Part shown: in pieces, positions 6,677 through 13,379 of the stretch
Position numbering within the stretch: the first letter of the stretch is position 1
Layout: the number at the start of each line of letters is the position of its first letter
IMG/VR virus record: IMGVR_UViG_3300047200_000232
Location: 1 to 21,502 of that record
From: a virus
DNA: 21,502 nt
Direction: 5' to 3' (one strand)
Translations under genes and position numbers: made by a program
The notes under the pieces: model-generated
What the model saw: the letters and a program-made list of their open reading frames with translations, nothing else
Databases searched by the model: none
What the model was told of the DNA's origin: nothing

Positions 6677-7978
6677 ATGAAAGAACAGTGCATATTTTGT
6701 AAAAAGTATATTTCTCAGAAAAAAAACGGAGACATGGCAGGACACTATCTATTTGGACAATACTTTACTTGTGAAAATTGCTTTTTTACATATTGTAGAA
6801 CAAACAATATGGAGGTAGGGAAAAATGGGTTTACTGAGGAAATAATAGTAGATTTGATGACTACTTCATACGAAGAAGATAACAGTCTTGATTGCGACGA
6901 CGGTGAATGTGAATGTGAAAATTGTGGTAACGTTCAAGATAATCAAGAATTAGTACCCACTAAAGAAGCTAGTCATAGTAAAACACTCTTCACGCCAAGG
7001 GAAATAACTTCACTTTTTGACCGCTTTGTTATAGGGCAGGAGAATGCAAAAAAAGCTGTAGCTGTAGCTGTTTACAATCATTACTTGAGAATTAATAATA
7101 GGTCTGTTACAGACATTCCAAAGAACAACATTTTTATGATTGGTTCTACTGGGACGGGGAAGACTTATTTATGGGAAATAGTTGCAAAGATGCTAGATGT
7201 TCCTCTTTTAATAACAAATGCGGGAAATTTTACAGCAAGTGGTTATAAAGGCACTAACGCAGAAGAAGCACTAGGGGACTTAATAACACTAGCCAATTTT
7301 GACATTGAAAAAGCACAAAATGCTATTATAGTCTTAGACGAAGTAGATAAATTAACTAAAAATAGCGATTCTAATAGCGACATGAACAGTACGAGAGTTC
7401 AGCAGTGCCTTCTTAAAATAGCAGAGGGTACTATAGTCTCAGTTGATTTAGACAGAAAGAGATATACGTTAGACACAAAAAATATACTTTTTGTAGCCAA
7501 TGGTAGTTTCAACGGGCTGAAAGAAGTTATTAATAAAAGAGTAAATAGTTCAAATATTGGACTGGGCTTTGGTAAAGTTAGTAGTAAAAACTTAGAAATT
7601 TCGAGTGATATTTTACATAGGGCAAAATCAGATGACCTAATATCGTTTGGATTCATCCCTGAATTTGTTGGAAGATTTCCTATAATAACGGCTTTAAATG
7701 ACCTTACTCAAGAAGATTTAATAAGAATTCTGTCAGAGCCTAATAACTGTTTAGTACAACAGTATATACAATTATTTGAACACTCAGGTATTTCAATAAG
7801 GTTTGACCAACAGGTTTTAGAAATCATTGCTAAAAAAGCAGTCCAAGAGAAGATTGGGGCAAGAGGACTGAAAACTTACATGAATAAAGCCTTAGAGGAA
7901 TTACTTTACGAGTTACCATCTATGGGTTTTACAGAGTATATAATCACAAAAGATGTTATTAAGTCTTTAGAAGATTAA
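6677..7978 (+). CDS. clpX: ClpX-like AAA+ unfoldase with zinc-binding domain
   Basis: The ATG at 6677 is preferred to that at 6659 because GGGG (6666-6669) precedes it at good spacing and the protein then starts MKEQCIFCKK. At 433 residues it matches full-length ClpX. The N-terminal zinc domain has C5-x2-C8 and CENC about 30 residues on. An unusual acidic, Cys-rich linker (DCDDGECECENCG) follows. The AAA+ core has Walker A GSTGTGKT (156-163), Walker B IIVLDEVD (217-224), FIPEFVGRF and a sensor-2 GARG (394-397). The pore-1 loop reads GYKG (189-192) instead of the near-invariant GYVG, and the RKH loop reads DRKRY. The sequence NIGLGFG (293-299) occupies the place of the ClpP-docking IGF loop. 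It probably unfolds selected proteins and may feed host ClpP. No clpP is in the window. Confidence 0.93.
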   Translation: MKEQCIFCKKYISQKKNGDMAGHYLFGQYFTCENCFFTYCRTNNMEVGKNGFTEEIIVDLMTTSYEEDNSLDCDDGECECENCGNVQDNQELVPTKEASHSKTLFTPREITSLFDRFVIGQENAKKAVAVAVYNHYLRINNRSVTDIPKNNIFMIGSTGTGKTYLWEIVAKMLDVPLLITNAGNFTASGYKGTNAEEALGDLITLANFDIEKAQNAIIVLDEVDKLTKNSDSNSDMNSTRVQQCLLKIAEGTIVSVDLDRKRYTLDTKNILFVANGSFNGLKEVINKRVNSSNIGLGFGKVSSKNLEISSDILHRAKSDDLISFGFIPEFVGRFPIITALNDLTQEDLIRILSEPNNCLVQQYIQLFEHSGISIRFDQQVLEIIAKKAVQEKIGARGLKTYMNKALEELLYELPSMGFTEYIITKDVIKSLED

Positions 7979-7991
7979 CAGGGGGTTTACA

Positions 7992-8603
7992 ATGAGTTGT
8001 TTATCATTTTTGATTTTAGTATTATTGATTAGTACATTTGCATATGACTTTACCAAATTCAAAGAAAAGGCAAACGGTTATGAGTCTTTAAGTTTTAATA
8101 CCTTTTTTGGTAATCTGTATTATTATTACAAAATTCGAATATATACAATAGAAATGTTTATTTATCACATTAAAACTGGTACAAAAAATATTGTTAAATG
8201 GTTACCTATAATTTGGGGTGATGTAGATTGGAATTACTTTTCTATATACTCCATTTTATTTTTTAAACTAAATAACATGGAAAAAAGTTTTATGTACGAA
8301 GACAGTGGATTAGAAAATGAAAAGTATGTAAAACAAATAAGACTGGCTAAAAAATTATGTTTTAGAATTTCCGAAGATGAATATTTATGGAAACTTTATG
8401 ACTCCATAGAAGAGAGATACGGGAAAATGAAAGTTACATATGGAGAGTCCAATAGTAAATTTAAGAGGATTTCATTCGAAGAAAGTGAAGAGGCTAGTAA
8501 TGCTAAAAAAAGAGCGTATGAGTATGCAAATTCAAGAAGAAAGCGAGACATGGAAATATTGTGCAAGATTTTGCAAAAATACTCGTTAGAATGGCTTGAT
8601 TAA
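7992..8603 (+). CDS. Hypothetical phage protein with N-terminal membrane segment
   Basis: The 203-residue protein begins with a hydrophobic stretch (SCLSFLILVLLISTFAY, residues 2-18) that could be a membrane anchor. The central part, IIWGDVDWNYFSIYSILFFKL, resembles a W-x-D-x-DW motif followed by an aromatic helix seen in many phage proteins of unknown function; that resemblance is from memory and not checked. The C-terminal half is charged and helical, with KKRAYEYANSRRKRDMEILCKIL. A strong ribosome binding site (GGGGGT at 7981-7986) precedes the ATG. It lies 13 bases after clpX, so it is probably co-transcribed. No catalytic motif is visible, and its function is unknown. Confidence 0.8.
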   Translation: MSCLSFLILVLLISTFAYDFTKFKEKANGYESLSFNTFFGNLYYYYKIRIYTIEMFIYHIKTGTKNIVKWLPIIWGDVDWNYFSIYSILFFKLNNMEKSFMYEDSGLENEKYVKQIRLAKKLCFRISEDEYLWKLYDSIEERYGKMKVTYGESNSKFKRISFEESEEASNAKKRAYEYANSRRKRDMEILCKILQKYSLEWLD

Positions 8604-8639
8604 AAAATAAAATTTGTAAGTTGGAAATGAGTTGGTGTA

Positions 8640-8813
8640 ATGAATATTCGACAGTTTTATAAAATGTATTGCGCAGATTTCGCTTTGACGTGGTGGCAAA
8701 AAATCTATATGGTTATTTTTTTAATTGTTAATTACAGAGCCATGAGAAGATACCAGATTAGTCTTAAACACTGGAACAAAATTATGAAAAACAGGAGGGA
8801 ACAAAATGATTGA
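8640..8813 (+). CDS. 57-residue hydrophobic microprotein overlapping ndk
   Basis: An ATG at 8640 opens a 57-codon frame ending at TGA 8811-8813, eight bases inside the ndk gene. The product starts MNIRQFYKMYCADF, has an aromatic and hydrophobic middle (WWQKIYMVIFLIVNY) and a basic tail rich in R and K. Such small membrane-type proteins are common in phage gene strings. The ribosome binding site is weak, with no clear GGAGG, which lowers confidence. An in-frame TGA at 8628 means no earlier start is possible. It would fill the 202-base gap between the neighbouring genes, and its end carries the ndk ribosome binding site (GGAGGG at 8794-8799), which supports a real coding overlap. Confidence 0.55.
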   Translation: MNIRQFYKMYCADFALTWWQKIYMVIFLIVNYRAMRRYQISLKHWNKIMKNRREQND

Positions 8814-9222
8814 AGAAACTTTAATTTTTTTAAAACCAGATTCAGTAGAAAAGAACGTTGGTCATAAGATAATAATTAGATTGCTTGCGACAGGTCTTAC
8901 TCCTAAATACGCTAAATTTACAAAATTAACCGAAGAACAAGTAAGGGAGCACTATAGTCACGTCTCTCGTTTAGACTTTTTTGAAGATATGGTAAAATTT
9001 ATAACATCTGATTATGTGTTAATTATGGTTCTTGAAGGAGCAGACGTAGTAAACAAAGTAAGAAAAATGATAGGAAGCACAAGGAACGCCGAAGCAGGAA
9101 CTATTAGAGGTGATTTTGGCTCTGACGGGTTCAGAAATCTTATCCATGCTTCTGGAAGCACACAAGAGTATGAACAAGAGTGCGAGCATTTACTACCAGA
9201 TTATTTTTACACAGCTAAGTAA
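8806..9222 (+). CDS. ndk: Nucleoside diphosphate kinase
   Basis: The 138-residue length is that of a standard Ndk. Key motifs are present: ETLIFLKPDSV at the N-terminus (KPD signature), FITSDYVLIMVLEG in the middle, the ATP-site segment IGSTRNAEAGTIRGDFG, and NLIHASGS with the phosphate-accepting histidine at H114. The bacterial form is NVIHGSDS, so the motif is slightly diverged but all core residues are kept. Ndk transfers the gamma phosphate between nucleoside di- and triphosphates and completes dNTP synthesis. Its position near two nucleotide kinases and a deoxyribosyltransferase-like gene fits phage control of dNTP supply. GGAGGG precedes the ATG. Confidence 0.95.
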   Translation: MIEETLIFLKPDSVEKNVGHKIIIRLLATGLTPKYAKFTKLTEEQVREHYSHVSRLDFFEDMVKFITSDYVLIMVLEGADVVNKVRKMIGSTRNAEAGTIRGDFGSDGFRNLIHASGSTQEYEQECEHLLPDYFYTAK

Positions 9223-9240
9223 AATACTTATAAAAAGTAA

Positions 9241-9269
9241 TTGACATAAATATGAGAATGTTGTATAAT
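9241..9269 (+). promoter_or_regulatory. Sigma-A type promoter, perfect -35 and -10
   Basis: TTGACA (9241-9246) and TATAAT (9264-9269) are both perfect consensus hexamers, separated by 17 bases. The promoter lies 18 bases after the ndk stop and 49 bases before the acyl carrier protein start, and probably drives the long gene string from 9319 onward. No obvious operator palindrome overlaps it. Confidence 0.92.
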
Positions 9270-9318
9270 AAAGATGTAGAGTGGTTCATAAAAAAATAAA
9301 AACAAAAGGGGTATGAAT

Positions 9319-9564
9319 ATGGGAGACCAAGCAGTAAAAAACAAGATAATAGAGTTAGTGGCAAACTTAGCAATGATAGAGGAAGACGATTTTGAATTAA
9401 CAGACACTTTCTCAGAAATAGGATTGGACAGTATAGACATCTGTACTCTCGTCGCTGATATTGAGATAGAGTACGACATATTTCTTGACCAAGACATTGA
9501 CTTGGATAACATGGGAGACATAACCGTAGAAAAACTGATAGAAATTACTTTACTTAGAATGTAA
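9319..9564 (+). CDS. acpP: Acyl carrier protein
   Basis: The ATG at 9319 is preferred over 9313 because AAAAGGGG (9304-9311) is 7 bases before it but only 1 base before the other. The 81-residue acidic protein has the ACP pattern: a helix I region (KNKIIELVANLAMI), then FSEIGLDSIDICTLVADIEI, matching the canonical [20 protein letters not shown]. The phosphopantetheine-accepting serine is S38. ACPs carry acyl chains for fatty acid, lipid or secondary metabolite synthesis after activation by a 4'-phosphopantetheinyl transferase. No synthase, transferase or condensing enzyme is in the window, so it presumably works with host enzymes. It is the first gene behind a perfect promoter, implying high expression. 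Resemblance to D-alanyl or other specialised carrier proteins cannot be excluded. Confidence 0.88.
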   Translation: MGDQAVKNKIIELVANLAMIEEDDFELTDTFSEIGLDSIDICTLVADIEIEYDIFLDQDIDLDNMGDITVEKLIEITLLRM

Positions 9565-9593
9565 TTATACATATGGCACAGGAGGAATAAAAA

Positions 9594-9791
9594 ATGCTAA
9601 TAGTTTATAAACTGAATTTTTATAACGAAGAAGTGTATTTAGAGATTGAGACGGAAAAAAGAATAAGATATTGTTGGACTCCTGACTTTTCAAAAGCTAC
9701 AAAGTTTAATTCACAAGAAGAAATCACTGAAAAAATAAATAAATTTGGAATAGGAGCTATTAAAAATTTTTTGGTGAAAGAAATTAATTGA
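9594..9791 (+). CDS. Small hypothetical protein (65 aa)
   Basis: AGGAGG lies 8-9 bases before the ATG, supporting translation. The product begins MLIVYKLNFYNEEVYLEIE and has a CWTPDFSKATKF segment followed by a short helical part (EEITEKINKFG). The strand-strand-then-helix look with 'W...FSKATKF' recalls small phage proteins of unknown function. No cysteine pairs or catalytic motif are visible. It is co-directional with, and probably co-transcribed with, the ACP and the transglycosylase-like gene. Confidence 0.7.
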   Translation: MLIVYKLNFYNEEVYLEIETEKRIRYCWTPDFSKATKFNSQEEITEKINKFGIGAIKNFLVKEIN

Positions 9792-9810
9792 ATATTTTAT
9801 AAAATATTCA
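9789..9810. repeat. Perfect 22-bp AT-rich palindrome
   Basis: The half-site TGAATATTTTA (9789-9799) is followed immediately by its exact reverse complement (9800-9810). It begins at the TGA stop of the 65-residue gene and precedes the transglycosylase-like gene by 22 bases. It could be an operator for a dimeric regulator or a weak hairpin; no promoter hexamers were seen close to it. Confidence 0.5.
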
Positions 9811-9832
9811 TAAAAAGAAATGAGGAAATTAA

Positions 9833-10462
9833 ATGGGAGTTAAACACTATGTTTTATCAATTTTTATTTTTTTTATTCTACTTTTGAACGTGCAAAATGA
9901 AGGGAATAAACAAAATGAAATAGAAGGCACAAAAATTTTAACTCCGTCAGTTTCAGTCGTTAGTAGTTTATCACTAAACCAAATGCCAATCTATAACATT
10001 AAACTACCAATAGATTTACAGGAATTCTTATGGCAAAAATGCAAGGAGTCAAATTGGGATTATGAAATGATACTGGGATTACTTTATTTAGAGAGTGAAG
10101 GGTTTGATGTAAAACTTGTTAGCCTTAATACAAACGGAAGTAAGGATTTAGGATTGGCTCAAATAAACAATAACAAGAAAAATATGTTGTGGTATGCTCA
10201 GTTATCAGGATTTAATGAAAAATTCAATCCTTTTAACCCTAAACATGCAATTTGCGCTTGTATTGAAGGACTTAACTTTTACAGAGAATACTGGAGAACT
10301 AAAGTAAGCGAGGAAAATCTTGTTTACTATGTTTTAAATAGTTACCGTATGGGAGAAGTAAGTTTTGGTAAGTACATAAAGCAAAAACATAAAATTAGAA
10401 CAGACTATGATAAAAATATATTTAATTATAAAAACCAACTTGAAGAAAGAGGTAAATTATGA
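9833..10462 (+). CDS. Lytic-transglycosylase-like exported protein
   Basis: The 209-residue protein starts with KHYVLSIFIFFILLLNV, a signal peptide or membrane anchor. After a linker, residues about 58-190 look like an SLT/lysozyme-type domain. WDYEMILGLLYLESEGFD carries the likely catalytic glutamate (E87, in the ES motif), DLGLAQINN at 105-113 is the GLxQIN motif, and FNPFNPKHAICACIEGLNFY plus VYYVLNSYRMG complete the pattern. These enzymes cleave the MurNAc-GlcNAc bond in peptidoglycan. In phages they usually occur in virion or lysis genes; here it sits among nucleotide metabolism genes without holin or tail neighbours. GAGG at 9822-9825 precedes the ATG. Its TGA overlaps the next ATG as ATGA. 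Confidence 0.82.
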   Translation: MGVKHYVLSIFIFFILLLNVQNEGNKQNEIEGTKILTPSVSVVSSLSLNQMPIYNIKLPIDLQEFLWQKCKESNWDYEMILGLLYLESEGFDVKLVSLNTNGSKDLGLAQINNNKKNMLWYAQLSGFNEKFNPFNPKHAICACIEGLNFYREYWRTKVSEENLVYYVLNSYRMGEVSFGKYIKQKHKIRTDYDKNIFNYKNQLEERGKL

Positions 10463-10959
10463 AAAAAGTTATAATTGTTAATGGGTCTGCGGGAGTAGGG
10501 AAGAACACCCTAATAGACTTTTGCAAAGAGTACTGTGAAGTGTCCGAGTTTGATTCAGTTGGGAAAGAAAAGGCTTTAGCTTTGCTTGCGGGTTGGGACG
10601 GAGTCAAAGATGAAAATGGTAGGCAACTACTTCGAGCTTTCAAGCAAGCTAGAATAAATTATGGAGACTTACCTACAAAAGATGCTCATTCTGCCATAGT
10701 ACAATTTTTAGGAGATGACACAAAAGAAATCCTTTTTTTGCACATACGAGAAGATGAAGAAATGCAAAAAATTAAGAATGTTTTTCCTGATATTTTAACT
10801 GTTTTAGTTGTTAACAGTAACATAGAACAGATTGAAACAAACAGTGCTGACGCAGGTGTTTATGATTGCGAGTACGATTTGTTAATTAGCAATAATTCAT
10901 CTTTAGTTGATTTTGAGTCAAATGTTGACATATTCATAAATTACTTAAGAACTCATTAG
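10459..10959 (+). CDS. P-loop (deoxy)nucleotide kinase-like protein
   Basis: The 166-residue protein starts MKKVIIVNGSAGVGKNTL, with a P-loop at 9-17 in which N replaces the usual S/T after the lysine, as in the GKDT form of phage dNMP kinases (T4 gene 1 type). A region with RQLLRAFKQARINYGD may hold lid or substrate-binding residues. HIREDEEMQKIKNVFPDILTV (two parts) and the late VYDCEYDLLISNNSS fit the end of a P-loop kinase fold (VVNS...Y-D-I-NN pattern). The likely role is phosphorylation of a (deoxy)nucleoside monophosphate for phage DNA synthesis. The specificity is not visible. ATGA overlap with the preceding gene indicates coupling. Confidence 0.75.
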   Translation: MKKVIIVNGSAGVGKNTLIDFCKEYCEVSEFDSVGKEKALALLAGWDGVKDENGRQLLRAFKQARINYGDLPTKDAHSAIVQFLGDDTKEILFLHIREDEEMQKIKNVFPDILTVLVVNSNIEQIETNSADAGVYDCEYDLLISNNSSLVDFESNVDIFINYLRTH

Positions 10960-10976
10960 GAAGAAGGTATGGTAAT

Positions 10977-11549
10977 ATGATTGTCTTGATTGGAGAGAGT
11001 GGGTCAGGAAAAACTTCAGTGGAAAATATACTTTGTAACGAATATAACTATGAGAGAATTATTAGTTATACAACAAGAGACCCAAGGTTGGAAGAAATAA
11101 ACCACGAAAGTTATCATTTTATAACTCGCAATGAATTTGAACAGCTTGTTGACAGTGGATTTTTTGTAGAGTTTGCCGAATACAACGAAAACTTATATGG
11201 AACTGCAAAAGAGGATTGCGGTGTTAATAAAGTATTAGTTGTAGAGTCGCAAGGCTTACTACAATTACAGAATATTAAAAATTTAAACATCTTGTCTTTT
11301 TATTTAAGCTCACCTGAGTTGACAAGATACATAAGGATGTCAGATAGAGGCGATGATTTAAAGAAGGTTTTTAGTAGAATTAGAAATGATAGAACGGCTT
11401 TTAAAGGTGTTGAAAAAAATGTGGATTACATCATAGATAACAATACTTATACAGATTTGAATGAAATAGCAGTATGTATTGATGAAATTTATCAAAAATT
11501 TAAAATAACGAACAAAAAGAAGGGAAGAAAAAAGAATGAAAAAGTTTGA
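10977..11549 (+). CDS. gmk: Guanylate kinase-like protein
   Basis: The 190-residue protein has Walker A GESGSGKTS (6-14) and the guanylate-kinase core: SYTTRDPRLEEINHESYHF corresponds to canonical SVTTRKPREGEVDGVDYHF, and EFEQLVDSGFFVEFAEYNENLYGT corresponds to [24 protein letters not shown] in two parts. R-x-D-R (RIRNDRTAF) and YIIDNN are further family marks. The enzyme would make GDP/dGDP from GMP/dGMP and so feed Ndk. The C-terminus is very lysine-rich (NKKKGRKKNEK) and overlaps the next gene by 14 bases. An out-of-frame ATG at 10969 hits a stop at once, so 10977 is the start, with AGAAGG upstream. Confidence 0.88.
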   Translation: MIVLIGESGSGKTSVENILCNEYNYERIISYTTRDPRLEEINHESYHFITRNEFEQLVDSGFFVEFAEYNENLYGTAKEDCGVNKVLVVESQGLLQLQNIKNLNILSFYLSSPELTRYIRMSDRGDDLKKVFSRIRNDRTAFKGVEKNVDYIIDNNTYTDLNEIAVCIDEIYQKFKITNKKKGRKKNEKV

Positions 11550-11790
11550 AGATGTTTCAAAAGAAGTCAGGGAAAAAGTAAATAGTGGATTTAGGATTAC
11601 TTATAGAGAACTTAAAAAACTCAATCCTGTTACAAAAAGTTTCACTATCAATACAAATGACCCAAATGAGGCAATGGCTTTTTATAAACAAAATTATAGT
11701 ATCAAAAAGTTTGAATTTATTGGAATTGAGTCGTTAAGTGTCAGTTCTGGAATTGACGTAAGCCAAGATGAAGGAAAGGAAGATGTATGA
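11536..11790 (+). CDS. Small hypothetical protein (84 aa)
   Basis: I do not recognise this protein. It starts MKKFEDVSKEVREKVNSG, is mostly helical at the N-terminus, then has SFTINTNDPNEAMAFYKQNY and an acidic end (DVSQDEGKEDV). It overlaps the guanylate kinase gene by 14 bases and the following gene by the 4-base ATGA, so translation is probably coupled on both sides. AAGGGAAG upstream serves as ribosome binding site. No metal-binding or catalytic residues stand out. Confidence 0.7.
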   Translation: MKKFEDVSKEVREKVNSGFRITYRELKKLNPVTKSFTINTNDPNEAMAFYKQNYSIKKFEFIGIESLSVSSGIDVSQDEGKEDV

Positions 11791-12242
11791 AGATTTACTG
11801 CGCAAGACCAATGTCAGGGTTAACTTACAAAGAGGTGATGGATTACTATAGAGATACCGTCCATTTTCTTAAAACTTCTGGTTACAAGGTGTTGTGTCCT
11901 ATGACTGGAAAAGAAAGGATGGAAAACGTAACCGAGGTAAAACTTAAAGCGCATGGGTATGATATTGACCCTATATTAGCTGATAAAGCTATACTAGGAA
12001 GAGACCATTGGATGGTACATCAGTCAGATGTTGTGTATGTAAACTTAATTGGAGCTACTACTGTTTCAATTGGATGCTGTATGGAATTAGCTTTTGCTAA
12101 AGCTTATAACAAGCATACAATAGTAGTTATGGAATCAACAAATATCCACAATCATTGTTTCGTACTTCAGTGTGCAAATATTGTGTTTGAAAATACAAAA
12201 GAAGCAGAAGAATATTTAAAACAATTAATAACTGGTATTTAA
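11787..12242 (+). CDS. Nucleoside 2-deoxyribosyltransferase-like protein
   Basis: The 151-residue protein begins MKIYCARPMSGLTYKEVMDYY, the substrate-pocket start typical of the nucleoside 2-deoxyribosyltransferase / dNMP N-glycosidase superfamily (A/G-x-PMSG). HQSDVVYVNLIG contains the conserved Asp (D81), and SIGCCMELAFAKAYNKHTIVV contains the likely catalytic nucleophile E100. These enzymes swap or remove the base on deoxynucleosides or dNMPs, in salvage or in making unusual nucleotides. The neighbouring kinases and Ndk suggest a role in the dNTP pool; a role in base modification of phage DNA is possible but not shown. ATGA overlap with the preceding gene. Confidence 0.8.
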   Translation: MKIYCARPMSGLTYKEVMDYYRDTVHFLKTSGYKVLCPMTGKERMENVTEVKLKAHGYDIDPILADKAILGRDHWMVHQSDVVYVNLIGATTVSIGCCMELAFAKAYNKHTIVVMESTNIHNHCFVLQCANIVFENTKEAEEYLKQLITGI

Positions 12243-12276
12243 TAAAAATAATAATAAAAATAGGAGGAAATTAAAA

Positions 12277-13290
12277 ATGGCGAACGTAAAAAATGAAACC
12301 ACAATCAGAGAAGCCGAGAATAATGTTGTTATTGAGGGTATCCTAGCAGAGAACAACTTAGAAAAATTCAGCAGTGACAACGGAGAGGGGATAAGAGGGG
12401 ATTTAGTTATAAAGACTGGTGAATTCTCTTTTCATCCTGTTAAGTTCCTAGTATCCAAGTATAAAGCTGACAAAAGTGAAAACGGAAGTTACAAAAAAAT
12501 AGAAGAAGCTATGGAATTGGTTGGAATAGCTAATGTCCAAGATGAAGATGAAGCTGATAAAATTTCTATAACCAGTGGCAAAATCGGTTTAGAGGAATAC
12601 TATCAAAAAGACCAGCTAAGAGCTTTTAACAAGGTAAGTTCTAACTTCATTAAGAAAATAAACCCAAGTGATATATTTAACCCAAGAGCAGAATTTAGAG
12701 TGGAATTTTATCTTCACAGTATAGTTGAAGAAATCAAAGATGATGAAGCTACAGGAAGAGTATTTTTGAAAGCTTTGATTCCTATGTATGGAGGTAAGAT
12801 AATTCCTTTTACTTTTGTAGTAAGTGACAATGATATCATATCTTTCTTAGATTCTTCTGTTTCTAAGGGAGATACACTCAAAGTTTACGGGGAAGTAGTT
12901 AATACAGTAATGACTCAAGAAATCGAAGAAAAAGTCCATGTTGGTAAGCCAGTCAAAACTATCAAAAAAACTACAGTAAGAGAATTTGAAATAACATCTA
13001 TGGAACTACCTTATGACGAGGACAACTTAAAAAAATACACCAAGGACGAAATTAAAGCCGCTAGTGCCGCCAGAGAAATTTACTTACAAGGTTTAAAAAA
13101 GAAATCAGAAGACAAGGAAAGTGGGAAAGGGTCTAAAGGGGTTGTAGGAAAAGGAAGTGCTGGAGCAAAGACTGCTTCTAAGCCTGTTACGAGTGCCAAA
13201 CCTGCTACTCAAGCCAAACCTGCTCAGAAGTCTGCTCTTGTTTCCAAGCCAGCCGATGCAGAGGACGAAGAAGAGGAATTACCTTTCTAG
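12277..13290 (+). CDS. SSB-like single-stranded DNA-binding protein with acidic tip
   Basis: The 337-residue protein has a beta-rich N-terminal part (about 15-245) with segments such as NNVVIEGILAENNLE, EFRVEFYLHSIVEEI, GRVFLKALIPMYGGKIIPF and SKGDTLKVYGEVVN, consistent with one or two OB folds. A low-complexity linker rich in K, S, A and P (about 270-325) follows, and the protein ends DEEEELPF. That layout, OB core then flexible linker then acidic tip ending in PF, is the layout of bacterial SSB, whose DDDIPF tip recruits replication and repair proteins. Position directly before the Sak4-like ATPase, helicase and primase agrees. Sequence identity to classical SSB is not obvious, so this is a fold and context call. 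AGGAGGA precedes the ATG. Confidence 0.8.
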   Translation: MANVKNETTIREAENNVVIEGILAENNLEKFSSDNGEGIRGDLVIKTGEFSFHPVKFLVSKYKADKSENGSYKKIEEAMELVGIANVQDEDEADKISITSGKIGLEEYYQKDQLRAFNKVSSNFIKKINPSDIFNPRAEFRVEFYLHSIVEEIKDDEATGRVFLKALIPMYGGKIIPFTFVVSDNDIISFLDSSVSKGDTLKVYGEVVNTVMTQEIEEKVHVGKPVKTIKKTTVREFEITSMELPYDEDNLKKYTKDEIKAASAAREIYLQGLKKKSEDKESGKGSKGVVGKGSAGAKTASKPVTSAKPATQAKPAQKSALVSKPADAEDEEEELPF

Positions 13291-13308
13291 AAGTAAATGA
13301 TTAATAAA

Positions 13309-13347
13309 AATATAATAGTGGTATGTTCATTCTACCACTATTATATT
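13309..13347. repeat. Strong 15-bp hairpin between SSB-like and Sak4-like genes
   Basis: AATATAATAGTGGTA (13309-13323) and TACCACTATTATATT (13333-13347) form a perfect 15-bp stem with a 9-base loop. On the + strand the next bases are CAAACTCAAA, with no U-run. On the minus strand the stem is followed by TTTTTATTAATC, the form of an intrinsic terminator against antisense transcription. On the + strand it may be an RNase III site or a 3'-stabilising structure that sets different mRNA levels for the two genes. Confidence 0.7.
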
Positions 13348-13379
13348 CAAACTCAAATTAATTGGAGGAGGAAATTAAA

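Noticed and set aside
13309-13360. Intrinsic terminator on the + strand
   Set aside because: The stem is strong but is followed by CAAACTCAAA, not a U-run, in the + direction.
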